From: an uncultured Actinomycetes bacterium
GTDB taxonomy: Bacteria > Actinomycetota > Acidimicrobiia > Acidimicrobiales > Ilumatobacteraceae
DNA: 64,000 bases
Direction of reading: 5' to 3'
Assembly: GCA_937927625.1 (NCBI GenBank)
Contig: CALBSD010000128.1
Span: forward strand, 14,078 to 78,077
Shown: piece by piece, positions 59,104 to 64,000 of the stretch
Layout: every line of letters starts with the position of its first letter
Position numbering within the stretch: position 1 is the stretch's first letter
Program-made: the position numbers and the translations under genes
The notes under the pieces: model-generated
Databases searched by the model: none
The model's input: the letters and a program-made list of their open reading frames with translations, nothing else
Told to the model about the DNA's origin: nothing

Positions 59104-60321
59104 GTGCTGAAGTCCACGCCACACAGGGTTCTCGTCATCGGGGCCGGACCCTCCGGAACAGCCTGTGCTGCCACATTGCATGCCCTCGGACATGAGGTCA
59201 CGGTCGTCGACAAAGCCACCTTTCCGCGCGACAAATGCTGCGGTGATGGCCTCACCACCAATGCCTTGCGAGTACTTGATCATCTCGGCTTTGACCGCTC
59301 TCGCGTTGCCGACTGGCAAGAGTGCGACACGATTCAGCTCCGCTCACCTCATGGTGCACTCATCGACACAACATTGCCCGATATCGGTGGCACGTTTGCG
59401 GCCATCGCACCTCGCGAACAACTCGATTCTGCACTGGTACAACATTGTCGCGACCTTGGCATCACAGTTCATGAAGGTGTCGCGTTCGTCGACTTTCCGC
59501 AGAACAATGCATCCGGAGTTTCCGTCACGCTTGAGGGTCTCGGCGTTGTTGATATCGATTACGTCGTCGCAGCCGACGGCATGTGGTCACCAGTGCGAAA
59601 GTCATTAGGGCTCTCTACTCCTGGCAATCTCGGTGAGTGGCATGCATTTCGCCAGTACATGGGCAATGTCACAGGCACTGCCACTGACACGTTGCACATT
59701 TGGTTCGACAAAGACTTATTGCCCGGATACGCGTGGAGCTTCCCGCTTCCTAACAATCGGGCCAACTTCGGTTTTGGAATTTTGCGCACCAAAGATCACA
59801 GCGTGCAGTTCATGAACGAAACATGGCGAGACTTACTCACTCGCCCGCACATCGTCGAAGCACTGGGCGAAGGATTCACTCCCGAAGATCGACATACAGC
59901 GTGGCCAATTCCCGCGCGCATTGACTCAGCCGTTCGTTCATCTGGACGTGTGCTGTTTGTTGGTGATGCAGTGGGCGCATGCGACACACTCACTGGCGAG
60001 GGAATTGGTCAGGCGCTGGAGACAGGCATCGCGGCTGCGAATGCAATTCACGACGGCGCAACCCCTGCAGATGTGCGAGCAAAGTATTCACACGCACTCG
60101 ACAAAACGCTCCTCGCGGATCACCGCATGTCAGCAGTCTTGGGCTTCATGATGTCTTCATCGCTTGTTGCGCGTTTTGTCCTTTCGCTGGTCAATATCAA
60201 TAATTGGACACGCACCAACTTTGCACGATGGATGTTCGAAGACGAACCTCGAGCAGTGATTTTCACCCCGCGACGTTGGCATCGCAAATTCCTCAAGCGT
60301 CCAGGTGCCTATCAGCAGTAG
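59104..60321 (+). CDS. Geranylgeranyl-reductase-family flavoprotein
   Basis: A 405-residue FAD oxidoreductase. The dinucleotide motif VLVIGAGPSGTACAATL opens the protein, CCGDGLTTNALRVLDHLG follows as in geranylgeranyl reductases, and FVGDAVGACDTLTGEGIGQALETG binds the FAD phosphate. Such enzymes saturate isoprenoid chains of menaquinone or lipids, or hydroxylate other substrates. GTG 59104 is the likely start. It is divergent from the SDR gene. The substrate cannot be predicted. Confidence 0.88.
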   Translation: MLKSTPHRVLVIGAGPSGTACAATLHALGHEVTVVDKATFPRDKCCGDGLTTNALRVLDHLGFDRSRVADWQECDTIQLRSPHGALIDTTLPDIGGTFAAIAPREQLDSALVQHCRDLGITVHEGVAFVDFPQNNASGVSVTLEGLGVVDIDYVVAADGMWSPVRKSLGLSTPGNLGEWHAFRQYMGNVTGTATDTLHIWFDKDLLPGYAWSFPLPNNRANFGFGILRTKDHSVQFMNETWRDLLTRPHIVEALGEGFTPEDRHTAWPIPARIDSAVRSSGRVLFVGDAVGACDTLTGEGIGQALETGIAAANAIHDGATPADVRAKYSHALDKTLLADHRMSAVLGFMMSSSLVARFVLSLVNINNWTRTNFARWMFEDEPRAVIFTPRRWHRKFLKRPGAYQQ

Positions 60322-60342
60322 CCATCGTTGTACGGTTGAGGC

Positions 60343-61305
60343 ATGAAGACACGCATCACCGAAATGTTTGGCATCGAACTCCCCGTCATGCTTGCGGGCA
60401 TGGGCGGTGTTTCCTACAGCGACCTCGTGGCAGCAGTGTCAGAAGCTGGTGGCATCGGAACATTCGGCGCTGCTCCGATGAGCACCGAACTTCTCATCTC
60501 TGAAATGGCTCGCGTCCGCGAGATGACGAAGAAGCCATTTGGTGTTGACCTTCTCACTGCATCACCTGATTCCATCGAGCGCAACTTGAAGGCAATCATC
60601 GAAGGTGGTGCAAGCATCTACGTGGCAGGTCTTGGCGTGCCTCGCGAAATCATTGACGAACTGCACAAGCACAACATCCTTGTTGGCTCGATGTGCGGCA
60701 AGGTTCGCCACGCCGTTGCAGCGGTTGCTAGCGGCTGCGACTTTGTTGTTGCACAAGGAACCGAAGCGGGTGGCCACACTGGAACTGTTGCAACCATGGC
60801 ACTAGTTCCTCAGGTTGTGGATGCAGTGAACGGAAAAGTTCCCGTTGTTGCCGCAGGCGGCATCTTTGATGGCCGTGGTCTGGTCGCTTCCCTCGCACTT
60901 GGTGCAGAAGCCGTATGGATTGGCACCAAGTTCATCGCTACTCATGAGGCACACACTGGCAATGGCTACAAGGAAAAGATGCTGACGATGGCTGAAGACG
61001 ACACCGTCATCAGCAAGGCATACACCGGTAAGACATGTCGAGTCGCTCGTACTGAGTGGACACAACATTTCGATGAGCACCCCGAAGAACTTCAGGGATT
61101 CCCTGGTCAGGCGATCGCCACCATCCAGGCAGGTATCGACCACCTCGGCGTTGGCCCCGAAACGACACTTGACACCAACAAGGCTTTCATGGCTATTGGC
61201 CAAGCAGTGGGTGCCATCGATGAGATTGTTCCCGCCAAGCAAGTGGTGGACGAGATCATGACGCAGGCGCGCGAGACACTCGAACGCCTCGCTGCATTCC
61301 GCTGA
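60343..61305 (+). CDS. Nitronate monooxygenase family protein
   Basis: A 320-residue FMN TIM-barrel of the NMO (2-nitropropane dioxygenase) family. LPVMLAGMGGVSYSDLVAAVSEAGGIGTFG binds FMN near the start, VVAQGTEAGGHTG is the phosphate loop, and LALGAEAVWIGTKFIAT is the last hallmark. Many members oxidise nitronates; others act as enoyl reductases. It follows the flavoprotein gene by 21 bases and may be co-transcribed with it. Confidence 0.9.
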   Translation: MKTRITEMFGIELPVMLAGMGGVSYSDLVAAVSEAGGIGTFGAAPMSTELLISEMARVREMTKKPFGVDLLTASPDSIERNLKAIIEGGASIYVAGLGVPREIIDELHKHNILVGSMCGKVRHAVAAVASGCDFVVAQGTEAGGHTGTVATMALVPQVVDAVNGKVPVVAAGGIFDGRGLVASLALGAEAVWIGTKFIATHEAHTGNGYKEKMLTMAEDDTVISKAYTGKTCRVARTEWTQHFDEHPEELQGFPGQAIATIQAGIDHLGVGPETTLDTNKAFMAIGQAVGAIDEIVPAKQVVDEIMTQARETLERLAAFR

Positions 61306-61355
61306 TTCGCACAACGCCGTTCATCGGCGCGAACTCGGCATAAGGTCAGAGTCTC

Positions 61356-62591
61356 ATGTTTTCTCTCCTTCGCCGTAACCGTGATGTTCGTTTCGTCTTT
61401 GGCGCTCAAGTCGTCTCCTACATGGGCGACTGGTTTTGCTTTGTAGCGTTAGCTGGTCTCGTCGAGGACATCACACACTCTCGTTTCCTTGTCTCGCTCG
61501 TTCTTGTCTCCATGACCATCCCGGGGCTCTTCATGTCCCCTGTTGCTGGTTCATTTGCAGACCGCTTCGATCGTCGCAAGATTCTTGTTGCGGTATCAGC
61601 ACTGCAGGCAATGGCAGCACTCTTGCTGCTTCTGCACTCCGTAGTCGGAATCTGGATCACGTTTGTTGCGCAGTGCATCATCGCTGCGCTTGCATCGTTT
61701 GTTGGGCCTTGCACCAGTGCGGCTGTACCCAATATCACGGACAACGAAGATGACCTTCGTAAAACCAATGCACTCTTCGGTAGCACGTGGGGAATCATGC
61801 TCGCAGTCGGTGCTGCACTTGGTGGCGTCTTCGCAGGTGCATTTGGTCGTAATGCCGCGTTCCTTGCCGACGCCATTTCTTTCGTGATTGCAGGCCTTCT
61901 GTTTGCAAGTGTTCGACGCCCCATGCAGAGCGAGCGCACTCAACATAATGAGTCACGTCGCGTGCGACCCATTGCGGACATGAAAGAAGCAATTCATGTG
62001 GCAAAGAAAGACCCCGTCATTCTTGCGTTGCTCTGTTCCAAGATGACCTTCGCAGTTGGCGCCGGCATCGTTAGCCAACTTGCAGTTCTCGCATCAAACG
62101 TCTTCCACGTGGGTGACTCTGGCCGTGGATTACTGATTGGTGTTCGAGGCGTCGGTTCAGGTCTTGGACCCATCATCGGTGCACGCATTGCCGGCCGTGA
62201 CATGGCGAAACTGCTCCGAGTGTGCGGCTTTGCCGGATTGATATTTGCGGTCTGCTATTTCGGAGCAGCACTGAGTCCATTTATCGGAATGGCAGCTGTC
62301 TTCATTGCACTTGCTCACCTCAGTGGTGGAGCCCAATGGACACTCTCTACTTTGGGTTTACAGATGGAAGCACCTGACCATGTGCGTGGACGCGTGATGG
62401 CCGGCGACATGGCATTAGTGAACACGATGATCGGCGTCACCAGCATTCTTGCTGGCCTCACCTCACAGTTCATCGGAGTGCGTCCAGCGATCTTGGTATT
62501 TGCAACCGCTGCAGCTTGTGCTTCTGTTGTCTACATCTTTGCGACAGCAGGAATCAGGAAGCGTCTGAACACTGCACCGCAGCAGCAATAA
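61356..62591 (+). CDS. MFS transporter (MFS_3 / EntS-like)
   Basis: A 411-residue permease with about twelve membrane helices. The first loop, SPVAGSFADRFDRRKILV, is the MFS signature between helices 2 and 3. The overall pattern resembles EntS/Bcr-like drug or siderophore exporters. The substrate is unknown. Its last 38 bases overlap the convergent serine hydrolase gene, an unusually deep tail-to-tail overlap. Confidence 0.9.
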   Translation: MFSLLRRNRDVRFVFGAQVVSYMGDWFCFVALAGLVEDITHSRFLVSLVLVSMTIPGLFMSPVAGSFADRFDRRKILVAVSALQAMAALLLLLHSVVGIWITFVAQCIIAALASFVGPCTSAAVPNITDNEDDLRKTNALFGSTWGIMLAVGAALGGVFAGAFGRNAAFLADAISFVIAGLLFASVRRPMQSERTQHNESRRVRPIADMKEAIHVAKKDPVILALLCSKMTFAVGAGIVSQLAVLASNVFHVGDSGRGLLIGVRGVGSGLGPIIGARIAGRDMAKLLRVCGFAGLIFAVCYFGAALSPFIGMAAVFIALAHLSGGAQWTLSTLGLQMEAPDHVRGRVMAGDMALVNTMIGVTSILAGLTSQFIGVRPAILVFATAAACASVVYIFATAGIRKRLNTAPQQQ

Positions 62592-63720
62592 GACGCTCGC
62601 GACGAGGGTCCATATCAGCAACCGTCATCATGGTGTTCATCACATAGGAGAACCCCATCTGACGTGCAGGATTCGCGAACGAACACGATCCGCCCGCACC
62701 GTCATGACCAAAGCTTGTTGGGCCAGCAAACGGCGTACGAGGCGAATGAACCATAAAGCCCATTGCGAAATCAGTTTCTGACAACAAAACCTGATCCATC
62801 TCGCCTTGTGGTGTGTTGCTCACCACGGCACGCGCCCGTGCTTCTTCACCCAAGATGCGCACACCATCAACTTCGCCCACTGTTGCTGCATAAATGCGTG
62901 CAAGTGATCGCGCATTGCCAATGCCGTTCGCACCAGGAATCATTGCGCGATGAACTTCGGGCTTATTGAAGACACCATTGCCAAACGCACCGTTCAGTCC
63001 AAGCGCTTCTGCACCCTTCGTGCCAGGCGCACTGCGTTCCATCATTAACTTCGCCACTTCTGGCGAGAACTTTGGAATGGGATGCGCCATCAAACGTGCA
63101 ACGCGAGGCTCGAGTTCTTCGGGTAGTCCGATGTGAAACTCTGCACCAAGTGGCGAGACGATTTCATCGCGAACAAATTGTCCGATGCTCTTGCCAGTAA
63201 CTCGACGAACAAGTTCACCCGCAAGCCACCCGAAAGTGATGGCGTGATACCCGTGCGTGGAGTCGACAGGGAAACGTGGCGCTGTTGCAGCGAGTCGCGC
63301 TGTAACGGTGTCCCAATCCAGTGCTTCTTCCAATGTGATGTCGCCATCCACTGTGTACAGACCAGCGCGGTGCGACAGCAACTGAGCAACAGTGACGTCA
63401 CCCTTTCCTTGCGCAGCAAACTCTGGCCAATACGTTGCGACTTTCTCGCTGTAATCAAGAAGACCACGCTCAACACAGATTGCTACGGCAATAGATGTGA
63501 TTCCTTTAGTCGTCGAAAAGACCAGCTGAAGGGCGTCATCGCCATACGGAATCGTGTGGTCTTTGTCGCGCCATCCACCGACGAGGTCAACAACACATTC
63601 GCCACGGTGATACACCGCCACGCCTGCACCATGCTCTTCGCCTTTTTCAAAGCCTTCAAGAAATGCCGCACGTACGGGTTCCCACCCTGACGCAACATTG
63701 TCAACGGTGAGCAATGACAT
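62554..63720 (-). CDS. Beta-lactamase-fold serine hydrolase (EstB-like)
   Basis: A 388-residue class-C-beta-lactamase-fold enzyme. The active-site SxxK motif is S69-T-T-K72 in LVFSTTKG, the second element is YHAITFGWLAGELVRR, and the C-terminal FGHDGAGGSCSFA fills the KTG-like position. It is probably an esterase or peptidase, not a resistance enzyme, because no signal peptide is seen. It starts two bases after the F420-type oxidoreductase gene and is co-transcribed with it. Confidence 0.88.
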   Translation of the reverse strand: MSLLTVDNVASGWEPVRAAFLEGFEKGEEHGAGVAVYHRGECVVDLVGGWRDKDHTIPYGDDALQLVFSTTKGITSIAVAICVERGLLDYSEKVATYWPEFAAQGKGDVTVAQLLSHRAGLYTVDGDITLEEALDWDTVTARLAATAPRFPVDSTHGYHAITFGWLAGELVRRVTGKSIGQFVRDEIVSPLGAEFHIGLPEELEPRVARLMAHPIPKFSPEVAKLMMERSAPGTKGAEALGLNGAFGNGVFNKPEVHRAMIPGANGIGNARSLARIYAATVGEVDGVRILGEEARARAVVSNTPQGEMDQVLLSETDFAMGFMVHSPRTPFAGPTSFGHDGAGGSCSFANPARQMGFSYVMNTMMTVADMDPRRERLIAAAVQCSDAS

Positions 63721-63722
63721 GA

Positions 63723-64000
63723 TCAGCCGTCAATGATGGAGCGGAGCTTTTCAATCTGACCAACTGGGTCTGGTCCGACTGGGTTCACCGACAACACGGT
63801 GACTCCGGCTTCCTTATAAGCAGCAACGCGCTCCTTGATGAAGCCTGCGCTACCCACGAGGTTTGCGTTCATGATCCACTCAGCAGGAATCTTGCTTGCA
63901 GCTTCATCCTTCTTGCCATCAAGGTAGAGATCCTGAATTTCCACTGCTTCTTTCTCGAAGCCATAGTCGCGACACACGTCGTTGTAGAAGTTCTTGCCAC
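63723..64000 (-). CDS. LLM-class F420-dependent oxidoreductase, 3' end (runs off window)
   Basis: Only the last 91 codons are in the window. The frame stays open to base 64000 and reads GKNFYNDVCRDYGFEKEAVE, then DLYLDGKKDEAASKIPAEW and a closing VNPVGPDPVGQIEKLRSI. This C-terminal pattern is that of luciferase-like monooxygenases that use coenzyme F420 in mycobacteria and related actinobacteria. The cofactor site is outside the window, so F420 use is inferred from family resemblance. Confidence 0.75.
   Translation of the reverse strand, partial: GKNFYNDVCRDYGFEKEAVEIQDLYLDGKKDEAASKIPAEWIMNANLVGSAGFIKERVAAYKEAGVTVLSVNPVGPDPVGQIEKLRSIIDG

Noticed and set aside
1..64000. Mobile elements, prophage, defence or secondary-metabolite islands
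   Set aside because: I found no transposase, integrase, phage structural gene, restriction or toxin-antitoxin pair, or modular synthase; composition and gene order look like ordinary core chromosome.

Overview
The window is a gene-dense stretch of bacterial chromosome of moderate GC, judged by eye. I see no transposase, integrase, phage gene, CRISPR array or defence island. It most likely comes from an actinobacterium, probably class Acidimicrobiia. Actinobacterial marks are a recA promoter with a CGAAC-N4-GTTCG LexA box, DUF2469 next to YraN, a SepIVA-like gene beside yceD, the mismatch nuclease NucS, the fused 2-oxoglutarate enzyme Kgd, GTP-dependent PEP carboxykinase, a PIG-L deacetylase of the mycothiol type, and an F420-type LLM oxidoreductase. 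The Acidimicrobiia assignment is an inference from the secreted Thr/Ser-rich proteins and the lipid-catabolism genes; it was not tested.

Layout: 1-1320 holds the 5' end of recA with its SOS promoter, a DUF983 membrane protein, and tRNA-His and tRNA-Lys with a strong terminator. 1348-6760 holds a BspA-type leucine-rich-repeat surface protein, small hypotheticals, an RNA uracil methyltransferase, rpe, a secreted Thr-rich protein, and a coupled pair of very small genes. From 22534 leftward to 6756 runs one long minus-strand housekeeping cluster: rsmD-coaD-sepIVA-yceD-rpmF-plsX-acpP-rnc-mutM-smc-ftsY-lipoprotein-ffh-rpsP-khpA-rimM-trmD-rplS-DUF2469-yraN. It joins coenzyme A and phospholipid synthesis, ribosome building, chromosome folding and SRP targeting. 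22553-27979 holds recG, a FakA-like DAK protein, and divergent rpmB with an OB-fold gene.

28061-39789 is mixed metabolism and DNA repair: pckG, a mycothiol-type deacetylase, an alpha-methylacyl-CoA racemase, a UvrD2-like helicase, exonuclease III, and an unusual NYN nuclease-S1-lysine/alanine-tail protein. 39817-48514 has kgd, a cupredoxin lipoprotein, a PuuD-type membrane protein, and an ettA operon that also carries a CysQ-like phosphatase and an enoyl-CoA hydratase. 48559-55604 has a CoA transferase, an ABC1 kinase, nucS, and the assimilatory sulfate operon cysH-cysD-cysN preceded by a perfect inverted repeat. 55606-64000 has an iron-sulfur (6-4)-type photolyase, a split peroxisomal-type beta-oxidation pair (SDR plus MaoC), a geranylgeranyl-reductase-like flavoprotein, nitronate monooxygenase, an MFS exporter, a serine hydrolase, and the 3' end of an F420-type oxidoreductase.

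No intergenic gap exceeds 300 bases; the largest is 813-1036, where I see no supportable gene. I did not find a clear new multi-gene system. The most original single item is the NYN-S1-tail protein at 37837-39054, followed by the inverted repeat upstream of cysH and the 36-residue membrane peptide at 6428-6538.
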